Below are positions 24,594 to 33,211 of a stretch of DNA of 64,000 nucleotides, piece after piece; within the stretch, counting starts at the first letter, position 1, and each line of letters starts with the position of its first letter. The notes under the pieces are model-generated. The model was not told where the DNA came from. It saw only the letters and a program-made list of their open reading frames with translations, and did not search any database. Location of the stretch: assembly GCF_042675705.1 (NCBI RefSeq), contig NZ_JBHTJJ010000012.1. One strand, given 5' to 3'. The position numbers were made by a program, and so were the translations under genes. Source of the stretch: Ruegeria arenilitoris (GTDB lineage: Bacteria > Pseudomonadota > Alphaproteobacteria > Rhodobacterales > Rhodobacteraceae).

Positions 24594-25936
24594 GTGCGCT
24601 CGACCTTGGCGCCAAGGCCCTTCATCAACGGCTCGAAGATCGGGAATGAGGTCGCGATGGGGCTACCGTCATCGACCGAGACCGCCTGTTGCGCGCCCAT
24701 GCCCATCACCATGAACGACATGGCGATGCGATGGTCCAGAAAGCTTTCGCAGGTGCCGCCGCCGGGCACGCCGCCGATGCCCAGCCCGTCGACCGACCAC
24801 CAGTCATCGCCCTCGTCAACCGTGACGCCGTTGGCCCGCAGGCCCCGCGCCATGGCGTCGATGCGGTCGCTTTCCTTGACGCGCAGTTCCTTGACGCCGC
24901 CCATCATCGTCTTGCCGGTGGCGTTGGCCGCAATCACAGACAACACCGGATATTCGTCGATCATCGACGCTGCGCGTTCGGGCGGAACGTCGATGCCCTT
25001 CATGTCGGGCGAATAGCGCGCGCGCAGGTCGGCCACCGGCTCGCCGCCTTCCTCGCGCATGTTCTCATAGGTCAGATCGGCGCCCATCTCGCGCAGCGTG
25101 GTGAACAGGCCGGCGCGCGTGGGGTTCAGGCCGATGCCCGGCACCAAAACATCCGAGCCCGGCGTGATCAGCGCCGCACAGACCGGGAAGGCCGCGCTGG
25201 AGGGGTCTCGCGGCACGGCGATCACCTGCGGTTTCAACTCAGGCCGACCGGTTAGTGTGATGACCCGGCCTTCGTCGGTATCCTCGACGGTGATTTCGGC
25301 ACCGAACCCCGCCAGCATCCGCTCGGAATGGTCACGGGTGGCCTCCTTCTCGATCACCACGGTCTTGCCCGGCGCGTTCAGGCCGGCCAGCAGAACGGCG
25401 GATTTCACCTGGGCCGAGGGCACCGGCACTTCGTACCACACCGGCACGGGATCGGCCGCGCCAACGATGGTCATGGGCAGACGCCCGCCCGAGCGGCCCA
25501 CGGCCTGCGCCCCGAACAGGGCCAGCGGATCGGTCACCCGCGCCATCGGGCGCTTGTTCAGGCTGGCGTCGCCGGTGAAGGTCGCGCTGATCGGGCTGGT
25601 CGCCATCGCGCCCATGATCAAGCGCACGCCCGTGCCCGAGTTGCCGCAGTCGATCACCTGATCCGGTTCGGCAAAGCCGCCCACGCCGACGCCATGCACA
25701 GTCCATTCGCCATTCCCGTGCGAGATCACCTCGGCACCGAAGGCGCGCATCGCCTTGGCGGTATCCAGAACGTCTTCGCCTTCCAGCAGGCCCGAGATCC
25801 GGGTCTCGCCCACGGCCATCGCCCCAAGGATCAGAGAGCGGTGCGAGATCGACTTGTCGCCCGGTACTTCGGCCGTGCCGGTCAGCGGGCCGCAGGGATG
25901 CGAGGTCATCGGGATGGGCGTGCCGTGTCCGGACAT
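24590..25936 (-). CDS. aroA: 3-phosphoshikimate 1-carboxyvinyltransferase (EPSP synthase)
   Basis: A 448-residue shikimate-pathway enzyme joining phosphoenolpyruvate to shikimate-3-phosphate, and the target of glyphosate. The signature GDKSISHRSLILGAMA lies near residues 29-44. GNSGTGVRLIMGAMA, DASLNKRPMARV and KVKESDRI-like RVKESDRIDAMARGL are intact. The loop GNSGTGVRLIMG has Ala three residues on (residues MGAMA), a feature of class II-type, less glyphosate-sensitive enzymes such as that of Agrobacterium CP4; this is inference. AAAGGAG lies six bases before the ATG, and the gene overlaps cmk by four bases. Confidence 0.96.
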   Translation of the reverse strand: MSGHGTPIPMTSHPCGPLTGTAEVPGDKSISHRSLILGAMAVGETRISGLLEGEDVLDTAKAMRAFGAEVISHGNGEWTVHGVGVGGFAEPDQVIDCGNSGTGVRLIMGAMATSPISATFTGDASLNKRPMARVTDPLALFGAQAVGRSGGRLPMTIVGAADPVPVWYEVPVPSAQVKSAVLLAGLNAPGKTVVIEKEATRDHSERMLAGFGAEITVEDTDEGRVITLTGRPELKPQVIAVPRDPSSAAFPVCAALITPGSDVLVPGIGLNPTRAGLFTTLREMGADLTYENMREEGGEPVADLRARYSPDMKGIDVPPERAASMIDEYPVLSVIAANATGKTMMGGVKELRVKESDRIDAMARGLRANGVTVDEGDDWWSVDGLGIGGVPGGGTCESFLDHRIAMSFMVMGMGAQQAVSVDDGSPIATSFPIFEPLMKGLGAKVERT

Positions 25937-26004
25937 GAGGGCTCCTTTTGCGCTATCAGTGCCCCTGCCGATTAGCGAATTGACGCCGCAGCGTCCAGCC
26001 GCAA

Positions 26005-26715
26005 TCACCCGTTGCGGCGGAAGGTCAGGTAGTGCGGCGTGCGGCCTTCACGCAGGGCCTTCTGCTCGTAGCGGGTGGAAATCCAGTCATCCCACGGCTT
26101 GCGCCAATCTTCGGGCCCCTCGGCCAGCCATTCGAAACCGGCGCCGGGTACCTCCTCGAGCGTCTGGCGGACGTAGTCCGGGATGTCGGTCGCCACGCGG
26201 AAAATCGCGCCGGGTTTCAACACACGTGCCAAGGGTTCCAGGTGCTCGGGCGTCACGAAGCGGCGGCGGTGGTGCCGCTTTTTGGGCCATGGGTCGGGAT
26301 AGAGCAGAAACGCGCGCGAAATGCTGGCATCGGGCAGCACGTCGAACAGGTCGCGCACATCACCGGGGTGCACCGCCAGGTTGGTCACTTCGGCCCGGCG
26401 GATCTTGCCCAACAACATGGCCACGCCGTTGATGAACGGCTCGGCCCCGATGATGCCGATATCAGGGTTCTGCTGCGCCTGATGCACCAGATGCTCGCCG
26501 CCGCCGAACCCGACCTCAAGCCATACCGGCTTGCCGTCGAACAGCGCGTTCAGGTCGATCGGGGTGCGGTCGGGGTTGCTGTCCCAATCCACCGCGCCCG
26601 GCGACAGGGCGGCCAGGTCCTCGGACAGATAGGTCTTTTGGCTGGGCTTCAGGGTCTTGCCCTTGAAGCGGCCATAGAAGTTTCTGCGGGGGCGTTCGGG
26701 TGACTGGGTGCTCAT
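26005..26715 (-). CDS. trmB: tRNA (guanine-N7-)-methyltransferase
   Basis: A 236-residue SAM-dependent enzyme making m7G46 in tRNA. The SAM motif is WLEVGFGGGEHLVHQA, followed by GAEPFINGV, the catalytic-region aspartate in LLYPDPWPKKRHHRRRFV, and the C-terminal STRYEQKALREGRTPHYLTF. The Rossmann fold begins near residue 65 after a basic N-terminal tail (RRNFYGRFKGKTLKPSQ). AAGGG is upstream of the ATG at 26715, preferred over one 12 codons earlier. It lies downstream of metK, separated by the metK terminator, in the common order metK-trmB. Confidence 0.95.
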   Translation of the reverse strand: MSTQSPERPRRNFYGRFKGKTLKPSQKTYLSEDLAALSPGAVDWDSNPDRTPIDLNALFDGKPVWLEVGFGGGEHLVHQAQQNPDIGIIGAEPFINGVAMLLGKIRRAEVTNLAVHPGDVRDLFDVLPDASISRAFLLYPDPWPKKRHHRRRFVTPEHLEPLARVLKPGAIFRVATDIPDYVRQTLEEVPGAGFEWLAEGPEDWRKPWDDWISTRYEQKALREGRTPHYLTFRRNG

Positions 26716-26784
26716 GCCGGTGCCCTTACTGCGGTGGGGTTTGCGTTGCAAGGGTTGGAGCGCGCCTGATGGAGCCCATCAAAA

Positions 26785-26815
26785 CGGAAAAGGCGCGCCA
26801 CATCGGACGCGCCTT
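26785..26815 (-). terminator. Rho-independent terminator of metK
   Basis: The stem AAGGCGCG / CGCGCCTT (26790-26797 and 26808-26815) has a ten-base loop. On the minus strand TTCCGTTTT follows. It lies 26 bases past the metK stop. Confidence 0.75.
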
Positions 26816-26840
26816 GCCGTGTTTGGTTCCCGATGCCGGC

Positions 26841-28022
26841 TCAGACAGCCTTTTTCAAGGCCTCAACCAGATCGGTCCGCTCCCAACTGAAGCCGCCGTC
26901 CGCACCCGGTTCGCGACCGAAATGCCCATAGGCCGCCGTGCGCTGGTAGATCGGCTTGTTCAGTTGTAGATGTTCGCGGATGCCGCGTGGGGTCAGGTCC
27001 ATCACCTGTCCGACCGCCTTCTCGATCTCGGCATCGGCAACCTGTCCTGTGCCATGGGTGTCGGCGTAGATCGACAACGGCTTGGAAACGCCAATCGCAT
27101 AGCTCAGCTGGATCGTGCAACGCTCGGCCATGCCGGCGGCCACGACGTTCTTCGCCAGATACCGCGCGGCATAGGCCGCCGACCGGTCGACCTTGGTCGG
27201 GTCCTTGCCCGAGAACGCCCCGCCGCCGTGCGGAGCCGCGCCGCCGTATGTGTCGACGATGATCTTGCGCCCGGTCAGACCAGCATCCCCGTCCGGGCCG
27301 CCGATGACGAACTTGCCGGTTGGGTTCACATGCCATTCCGTCTGGTCGCTTAGCCAGCCATCGGGCAAAGATTCGCGGATGTAGGGCTCGACGATCTGGC
27401 GAATATCGTCCGAGGTCAGCGCCTCATCCAGATGCTGGGTGGACAGCACGACCGAACTGACACCGACTGGCCGCCCGTCACGGTAGATCACCGACAACTG
27501 CGATTTGGCATCGGGACCCAGAGCGGGTTCAGACCCGTTCTTGCGCACTTCCGCCAGACGGCGCAGGATGGCGTGCGCGTATTGGATCGGAGCCGGCATC
27601 AGGGCCGGGGTTTCGGTGGTGGCATATCCAAACATGATGCCCTGGTCACCGGCGCCTTCATCCTTGTCAGCAGACGCATCGACCCCTTGGGCGATGTGCG
27701 CCGACTGCTCGTGCAGCAGGTTCGTCACCTCGACCGTTTCGTGGTGGAACTTGTCCTGCTCGTATCCAATGTCCTTGATGCAAGCGCGGGCGATCTCTTC
27801 GATCTTGCCCATGTAGTCGTGCAGCTTTTCCTGATCCGACAGACCGACCTCGCCGCCGATGACCACCCGATCAGTGGTGGCAAAGGTTTCGCACGCGACG
27901 CGCGCTTCGGGCTCTTCATTCAGAAAGGCATCCAGGACCGCATCTGAAATTCGGTCGCACACCTTGTCGGGATGCCCTTCGGAAACGGATTCCGAAGTGA
28001 AAATGTAGTTCTGTCGGGACAT
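26841..28022 (-). CDS. metK: S-adenosylmethionine synthetase
   Basis: A 393-residue enzyme making SAM from methionine and ATP. SEGHPDKVCDRISD (ATP/metal), GAGDQGIMFGYA (signature 1), GGGAFSGKDPTKVDRSAAY (signature 2) and ACETFATTDRVVIGGEV are intact. The upstream 45 bases match the SAM/SAH riboswitch, and the GGAG ribosome site lies in its pseudoknot strand, so translation should fall when SAM or SAH accumulates. A good sigma-70 promoter precedes it. A terminator follows. The gene is monocistronic or nearly so. Confidence 0.98.
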   Translation of the reverse strand: MSRQNYIFTSESVSEGHPDKVCDRISDAVLDAFLNEEPEARVACETFATTDRVVIGGEVGLSDQEKLHDYMGKIEEIARACIKDIGYEQDKFHHETVEVTNLLHEQSAHIAQGVDASADKDEGAGDQGIMFGYATTETPALMPAPIQYAHAILRRLAEVRKNGSEPALGPDAKSQLSVIYRDGRPVGVSSVVLSTQHLDEALTSDDIRQIVEPYIRESLPDGWLSDQTEWHVNPTGKFVIGGPDGDAGLTGRKIIVDTYGGAAPHGGGAFSGKDPTKVDRSAAYAARYLAKNVVAAGMAERCTIQLSYAIGVSKPLSIYADTHGTGQVADAEIEKAVGQVMDLTPRGIREHLQLNKPIYQRTAAYGHFGREPGADGGFSWERTDLVEALKKAV

Positions 28023-28026
28023 GAAA

Positions 28027-28072
28027 GCGCTCCATTAAGATTTCCCCGTCACGCCAGGAAGCCGTTGTGACA
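28027..28072 (-). promoter_or_regulatory. SAM/SAH riboswitch controlling metK
   Basis: On the minus strand the hairpin GTCAC-AACGGCTTCCTGGC-GTGAC (28048-28071) is followed, after a 12-base linker, by AATGGAGCGC (28027-28036). This matches from memory the SAM/SAH riboswitch consensus known upstream of metK in Rhodobacterales: the ACGGCUUCCUGGCGU hairpin loop pairs with the downstream AUGGAGC strand. That strand contains the metK Shine-Dalgarno GGAG, seven bases before the ATG, so ligand binding hides it. The linker is longer than in the crystallised constructs. Confidence 0.93.
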
Positions 28073-28082
28073 GGCATTCGAC

Positions 28083-28111
28083 GGGATACGCCCGAAGAAA
28101 CGGAGGGTCAA
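28083..28111 (-). promoter_or_regulatory. metK promoter
   Basis: TTGACC (28106-28111) and TATCCC (28083-28088) are separated by exactly 17 bases on the minus strand. The expected start, near 28076, lies just before the riboswitch hairpin, so nearly the whole leader is aptamer. The -35 starts eight bases after the lnt stop. Confidence 0.7.
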
Positions 28112-28118
28112 TCGGTAA

Positions 28119-29624
28119 TTATGCCCTGCCAAACCGAACGTTGCGCCCAAACGGCAGCAGAAGCACCAACAATAGCCCAAGCGTCAGCCCGTCGCCGGTT
28201 CGCGCATACAGTGTCGGAGGCAATGGCGCCGGAAGATGAGCGTCCACGAAACCCGCCTGTCCCAAAGGCAGGGAGGCGATTACGTTGCCATAGGGATCGA
28301 CCATCGCCGAAACACCGGTATTTGCCGACCGCGCCAGCGGCAGACCTTGTTCGATGGCCCGCATCCTTGCCTGCGCCAGATGCTGGAATGGTCCTGTACG
28401 TGTCCCGAACCAGGCATCATTGGTTATCTGCAGAAGGAAATCCGGACGCTGCGGTGCCGCCGAGACATCCTGCGGAAAGATCGCCTCGTAGCAGATCAGC
28501 GGCAGCGCCAGACCCAGCTTGCCGGCGCTCAACATCGCCGCTCCGGGGCCGGCGCTGAAGCCACTTCCGGTGGTCGCGGCCATACCGTGTATTCCGAACT
28601 TGCCCATCAGATCGCCAAAGGGGACATACTCGCCAAAGGGCACCAGATGATGCTTGTCGTACAGGCCGGTCTGACGCCCCTGCTCGTCGAGGTAGATCAT
28701 CGAGTTGTAGATGCGCGGCCCGTCTCCGCGTTGGATACCGAGGATGACGGGCGTTCCCCGAGCAGCCTCGGCAATCGCTTCCAGATAGGGCCCCGCACTG
28801 CCCAGCCAAGCCGGAACCGATGTCTCGGGCCATACGATCAGGTCCGGACGCGGATCGGCGGCAGTGAACTCAATCTGTCGAGCAAAAAACAGCGGGGCAA
28901 AAGACGGGTCCCATTTCTGTTCTTGCGGCGCGTTGGGTTGGACCAGACGAACGATGTGACCGGTCTCTGCAACCCCTGGGCGGTTGCTGGCTTGAACCAG
29001 CGCCAAACCGGCAAAGACGACAACCGCCACGAAGGGCCAAATTAACGCCGTACCGTTGCGAGGACCGGCAACGGCTGCGCCCAACGGCAGGGTCAGCAAA
29101 AAGGTCGCGGCCCCAAGGCCATATGGACCGACCCAAGCCAGGAGTTGCCCGGCCGGGGCGTCCACCCAAATCTGCGCCATTCCCGCCCAGGGAAATCCGG
29201 TCAGAACATAGCCGCGCGCCATTTCAACCAGCGACAGGATCAGGGCCAGAACGATGGCCTGCCGCGGCCCCACCTCTCGGGTTCCGCGCGCGAACCAGAA
29301 AGCAAACGCCCAGAACAGGGCCAAGCCAGCAGCCATGAACACCAGCGCAAAAGGGGCCATCCAGGCATAACGCTCAGCGTCGATCTGAAAGGGCTCGATG
29401 ATCCAGCTCAGGGCATTGGCGAAGTAACCGGTTGCGAAAGCCCAGCCCACCCATGCCGCGCGAACGCGCGTGGAACTGGCAAGAAACAACGGCGCGACGG
29501 ATGCAAGCGCAATGCAGGTGATTGTCCAATAGCCAAACGGCGACAAGCCAAAGGCCGCCAACGCTCCGAACATCGCGGCCAGGACCACGTGCAGCCAATG
29601 CGGCCACCGCAAGGCAGGATTCAT
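28119..29624 (-). CDS. lnt: Apolipoprotein N-acyltransferase
   Basis: A 501-residue inner-membrane enzyme that adds the third acyl chain to lipoproteins. An N-terminal set of about six to seven transmembrane helices (residues 10-210) is followed by a periplasmic nitrilase-like domain with the catalytic triad Glu (VWPETSVP), Lys (YDKHHLVPFGEYVPFG) and Cys (PLICYEAIFP), and a last transmembrane helix near the C terminus (LTLGLLLVLLLPFG). Its ATG overlaps the stop of the CBS-domain gene by four bases. The order ybeY, corC, lnt on one strand is the usual envelope/RNA block. Confidence 0.96.
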   Translation of the reverse strand: MNPALRWPHWLHVVLAAMFGALAAFGLSPFGYWTITCIALASVAPLFLASSTRVRAAWVGWAFATGYFANALSWIIEPFQIDAERYAWMAPFALVFMAAGLALFWAFAFWFARGTREVGPRQAIVLALILSLVEMARGYVLTGFPWAGMAQIWVDAPAGQLLAWVGPYGLGAATFLLTLPLGAAVAGPRNGTALIWPFVAVVVFAGLALVQASNRPGVAETGHIVRLVQPNAPQEQKWDPSFAPLFFARQIEFTAADPRPDLIVWPETSVPAWLGSAGPYLEAIAEAARGTPVILGIQRGDGPRIYNSMIYLDEQGRQTGLYDKHHLVPFGEYVPFGDLMGKFGIHGMAATTGSGFSAGPGAAMLSAGKLGLALPLICYEAIFPQDVSAAPQRPDFLLQITNDAWFGTRTGPFQHLAQARMRAIEQGLPLARSANTGVSAMVDPYGNVIASLPLGQAGFVDAHLPAPLPPTLYARTGDGLTLGLLLVLLLPFGRNVRFGRA

Positions 29625-30505
29625 GCAGCCATATCCGGCAGCATCACCCGCAGGCGCTTGATGCGCCGCGGATCCGCGTCGATAATCTCAAATTCGGGGC
29701 CTTCGGGGTGCAAAACCACCTCACCGCGAGCTGGAACCCGACCCGACAGCATGAAGACCAGCCCGCCCAAGGTCTCGATCTCTTCCTCGTCCACGTCCTC
29801 GTGGCTGGTCAGCGACCGGCCGATTTCGGCCTCGAATTCTTCAAGTGGGGCCTTGGCCTGAACGATATAGCACCCGGGCTTTTCTTGCACCCACAGCTGA
29901 TTTTCGTCGGCGTCATGCTCATCGGCGATTTCTCCGACGACCTGTTCGATCAGATCTTCGATCGTGACAAGCCCGTCGACGCCGCCATATTCATCGATCA
30001 CCAACGCCATGTGGCGGCGCTCGGTCTGCATCTTGGTCAGCAAAACACCGATCGGCATTGAGGGTGGGACGAACAGCAGCGGGCGGAGCATCGAGATCAG
30101 ATCGAATTCCGCCGACCCACCGTTGAACCCATGCGTCAGCGCAAAATCCTTGAGGTGGACAAAGCCCAGCGGCGTGTCCAGCGTACCCTCATAGACCGGT
30201 ACTCGCGACAGACCGCTATCCCGGAAGACCTGGGCCAGTTCCTCTTTGGTGATGGTCGAAGGCACAGACACGATATCAGCGGAAGGAATTGCCACATCCT
30301 CGACCCGCATGCGCCGCAGATTGATCATGCCGCGTGGCTGAGGGGTCACAACCTCATTCCCGTTCACGACGACTTCGGCGTCATCCTCGGCGGAAGAAAA
30401 AGCATCAAGAATACGAGAGAAAAGCCCGCTTTTCTCTTTGGTTTCATCGCTGCTCTGCGAGTGCGCGCTCTGCGCCGCTCCAGAACTGCCGTCAATATCG
30501 CCCAT
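29621..30505 (-). CDS. corC: CorC/HlyC-type CBS-domain protein
   Basis: A 294-residue soluble protein with two CBS domains (about residues 65-185: VEDVAIPSADIVSVPS and HMALVIDEYGGVDGLVTIEDLIEQVVGEI) and a C-terminal CorC_HlyC domain (ETLGGLVFMLSGRVPARGEVV). It lacks the DUF21 membrane part, as do CorC proteins of this operon type. The family is linked to magnesium and cobalt efflux, but the name is historical and the role uncertain. It lies 36 bases after ybeY and overlaps lnt by four bases. Confidence 0.92.
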   Translation of the reverse strand: MGDIDGSSGAAQSAHSQSSDETKEKSGLFSRILDAFSSAEDDAEVVVNGNEVVTPQPRGMINLRRMRVEDVAIPSADIVSVPSTITKEELAQVFRDSGLSRVPVYEGTLDTPLGFVHLKDFALTHGFNGGSAEFDLISMLRPLLFVPPSMPIGVLLTKMQTERRHMALVIDEYGGVDGLVTIEDLIEQVVGEIADEHDADENQLWVQEKPGCYIVQAKAPLEEFEAEIGRSLTSHEDVDEEEIETLGGLVFMLSGRVPARGEVVLHPEGPEFEIIDADPRRIKRLRVMLPDMAA

Positions 30506-30541
30506 TTTCCTGTTCCAATAGATCGGGCACCAAGGCCCACA

Positions 30542-31036
30542 TTACCCATTATATGGGTCATCAATACCCATTTTGCCAAGTATCTCGACCTCGGCACGTT
30601 CCATCAAAGTGGCGTCAAGGTCACGAATGTGATCATACCCCAGCAAATGCAACACTCCGTGAACCAGCAAATGGGTCACGTGGTCATCCATGGATTTCCC
30701 GGCCTCCTGGGCCTCGCGCCAGCAGGTGTCGTACGAAATCGCTATGTCACCAAGCCCGATGTCGCCCGTGAAATCCGGCTGGGGCACGAGCGGTGTGCCG
30801 CCGGGCTGATCCGCTGCAAGTTCCTCAGCTGGCCAGCTCAGCACATTCGTCGGCGAAGGCTTTTCACGAAATTCAGCATTCAACTCGGCAATCCGGTTGT
30901 CGTCGCAGCCCAGCACGCTGACTTCGCACAAATCGGCATCCACGCCGCAATGCGCCAGCGTCGCGGCCACGGCCTTGCGCGCCAATGGCTCAAGACCCTG
31001 CCAACGCGGTTCTTCGATCGTGATCTCCAAGTTCAT
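30542..31036 (-). CDS. ybeY: Endoribonuclease YbeY
   Basis: A 164-residue metal-dependent RNase acting in 16S rRNA 3' maturation and ribosome quality control. The zinc motif HGVLHLLGYDH is near residues 127-137. The conserved RGxxxPTNVLSWP-like segment reads REKPSPTNVLSWP. I chose the ATG at 31036 because the domain begins there (MNLEITIEEPRW); a GGAG lies nine bases upstream. Upstream phoH ends 40 bases before. The gene order phoH-ybeY-corC-lnt is conserved in Proteobacteria. Confidence 0.95.
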   Translation of the reverse strand: MNLEITIEEPRWQGLEPLARKAVAATLAHCGVDADLCEVSVLGCDDNRIAELNAEFREKPSPTNVLSWPAEELAADQPGGTPLVPQPDFTGDIGLGDIAISYDTCWREAQEAGKSMDDHVTHLLVHGVLHLLGYDHIRDLDATLMERAEVEILGKMGIDDPYNG

Positions 31037-31076
31037 CTCGTGACGCTCCGAGGCCGATTTGCCCAGGCCCGACGGT

Positions 31077-32099
31077 TCAACCCGTTTCCCGGCCCGAGTC
31101 GGCCTCATACGCCTCGATGATCGCCGCGACAAGCGGATGGCGCACCACGTCCTTGGATGTGAAGTAGTTGAAGCTGATATTCGGGATCGTCTTCAGCAAC
31201 CGCTCGGCATCCGCAAGCCCCGAAGCCACGCCACGCGGCAAATCCACCTGAGACCTGTCACCGGTGATCACCATCCGGCTGCCCTCGCCCAAGCGCGTCA
31301 GGAACATCTTCATCTGCATCGTCGTGGCGTTCTGGGCCTCGTCCAATACAACGAAGGCATTGGCCAGAGTCCGCCCGCGCATGAACGCCAGCGGGGCAAT
31401 TTCGATCCGCTTTTCCTCGATCAGCTTGGCCAGTTGCTTGCCAGGCAGAAAGTCATTCAACGCGTCGTATAGCGGCTGCATATACGGATCGACCTTGTCC
31501 TTCATGTCACCGGGCAGGTAACCCAGCTTTTCGCCGGCTTCAACGGCTGGGCGGCTGAGGATGATTCGATCCACATGCCCGCCGATGAACATCGACACAC
31601 CCACAGCCACGGCAAGGTAGGTCTTGCCCGTTCCCGCCGGGCCGATGCCAAAGGCGAGTTCGTTGTTGAACAGCGACTGCACATAAGCCTTTTGCGCGTC
31701 AGTACGGGGTTCAACCAGCTTTTTTCGGGTCTTGATTTCGACAGTTCCACCCTTGAACATTTCAAGCTGGTCGCCATCACGCGAGCCGGTTCCGGCCTCG
31801 GAATTGCCCATCCGCAATTCGCGATCAACGTCGGCGGCTTCGACGTCGCGCCCGCCTTCCAGACGGGTATAAAGGGCCTGCAAAACCTCGATTGCCTGCT
31901 TCTGAAGCTCGTCTTCGCCCATGACGACCAGTTGGTTGCCGCGGCGCACGATCTGAACGGACAGTTTCCGCTCGATCTCGGCCAGGTTGCGGTCGTATTC
32001 GCCGCAAAGATCAATCAATAGTCGGTTGTCAGGGAATTCAACAAACGCCTCGTTCGCGGGCATTTCATCTTGCGGTGGGGTAAGGGCACCGATGGCCAA
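31077..32099 (-). CDS. phoH: PhoH-like ATPase
   Basis: A 340-residue PhoH-family P-loop ATPase associated with YbeY in RNA metabolism. An N-terminal KH-like region (residues about 15-90) is followed by Walker A FGIGPAGTGKTYLA and Walker B AFVVLDEAQNA. ITGDRSQVDLP and the C-terminal FTSKDVVRHPLV are typical. No ATG has a good ribosome site. A TTG at 32099 has AGGAG six bases upstream and gives the expected N terminus (AIGALTPPQDEM), so I chose it; the ATG at 32063 is the alternative. ybeY follows. Confidence 0.93.
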   Translation of the reverse strand: MAIGALTPPQDEMPANEAFVEFPDNRLLIDLCGEYDRNLAEIERKLSVQIVRRGNQLVVMGEDELQKQAIEVLQALYTRLEGGRDVEAADVDRELRMGNSEAGTGSRDGDQLEMFKGGTVEIKTRKKLVEPRTDAQKAYVQSLFNNELAFGIGPAGTGKTYLAVAVGVSMFIGGHVDRIILSRPAVEAGEKLGYLPGDMKDKVDPYMQPLYDALNDFLPGKQLAKLIEEKRIEIAPLAFMRGRTLANAFVVLDEAQNATTMQMKMFLTRLGEGSRMVITGDRSQVDLPRGVASGLADAERLLKTIPNISFNYFTSKDVVRHPLVAAIIEAYEADSGRETG

Positions 32100-32263
32100 T
32101 CCGTTCTCCTGTCTTGGCGTTGTCACCCCAAGCGTAGACAACAAGAGTCGGTCGGCGCAAGCCACAGATTCAAAAATCTGAGCAACTGATCGCAAATCGG
32201 TCAGGCGGAAGGGAATTCATGGTCCGGCGTGATGAAATCTCAGGCCGGAATCCGCCGGCGGGA

Positions 32264-33028
32264 TCAGAACTTGTAGTTCAACCCGACGCGAATCCCTTGG
32301 TAGCTGGGCGTGGACTTGGTCGAGAACCCCGAGCCAAAATCGACGACCTTCGACTGGAACTGCACATATTCGAATTCGCCGGTGACGGACCAATTGTCGT
32401 TCAACTGATGCTCGGCCCCGATGCTGGCAACGAAGCCGTTGCGTCGGTCATCGCTTGCGAAAGACTGAGTGGTGCCGCCGCTGTACAGGCTGTTGGTCGT
32501 TTCGATTTCACCCTGAACGAACCCGACGGTAACGAAATACAGAACCGAACCGCTGGGGTTGGTCAGTCCGTTCTTGAACCGCAGCGACAGCACATCCGAT
32601 ATCTCGGAACCTCCCTGAACGGTCGTGGTACCTATCTGCGTCGTGACACTGTCATCCAGCGAAGCTATATCGTACCCGATTTCAAACCCGTAGACGTAAT
32701 CGCGCCCGCCACGCGCAGGCAGCACACCGCGCCAACCGCCCCGTATCCCGCCGTAGGCACCGCTCAGGTCAAGTTTGCCGATGGGAAAGGTGCCCGCATT
32801 GGTGGCCAGCCCGAACTGGTCTGTTCCGCCTGATCCATACCCGGCGCTGAACCCCAGATAGAAGGCGCTGACGTCTTTGGAGTAACGCTCCGGCCCCAAC
32901 ACGACCGGATCGGAAACGGCGCCGTCCAAATCCCCCGCATGAGTGGGAATACCTGCGCTTGCGGCCAGCAATAGGCCGGCCAGAACACGGCCCACCCCTG
33001 TTTGTCGAATACCTGCCTGACGTGTCAC
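32264..33028 (-). CDS. Outer-membrane beta-barrel protein
   Basis: A 254-residue protein starting at a GTG with GGAGGG five bases upstream. A signal peptide covers about residues 1-31 (LAGLLLAASAGIPTHAG). The mature part alternates in strands and glycine turns (FYLGFSAGYGSGG, YGGIRGGWRGVL, GFVASIGAEHQLNDNWSVTGEFEYVQF) and ends VGLNYKF, the C-terminal Phe signal for BAM. It resembles small OmpA-like or Omp25/31-type barrels of alphaproteobacteria. It lies between phoH and miaB, which are adjacent in many relatives. The transported substrate, if any, is unknown. Confidence 0.8.
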   Translation of the reverse strand: MTRQAGIRQTGVGRVLAGLLLAASAGIPTHAGDLDGAVSDPVVLGPERYSKDVSAFYLGFSAGYGSGGTDQFGLATNAGTFPIGKLDLSGAYGGIRGGWRGVLPARGGRDYVYGFEIGYDIASLDDSVTTQIGTTTVQGGSEISDVLSLRFKNGLTNPSGSVLYFVTVGFVQGEIETTNSLYSGGTTQSFASDDRRNGFVASIGAEHQLNDNWSVTGEFEYVQFQSKVVDFGSGFSTKSTPSYQGIRVGLNYKF

Positions 33029-33211
33029 TCGTACCCTCCATTGCGGTGCCCGGGCGACCCGAAGCCCCGCCGATGTAAAGCCCGAAGGCCACCTGAAACA
33101 CGGCCCCGAGAATTCTGGCTATTCTCCGACCATAGTTCCAAGCGATAAATCAAGGGTAAATTTTGGAAACAAACGCCACGAGTGTTGCGTGAGCGGTGAA
33201 ACGCGGCCTTG

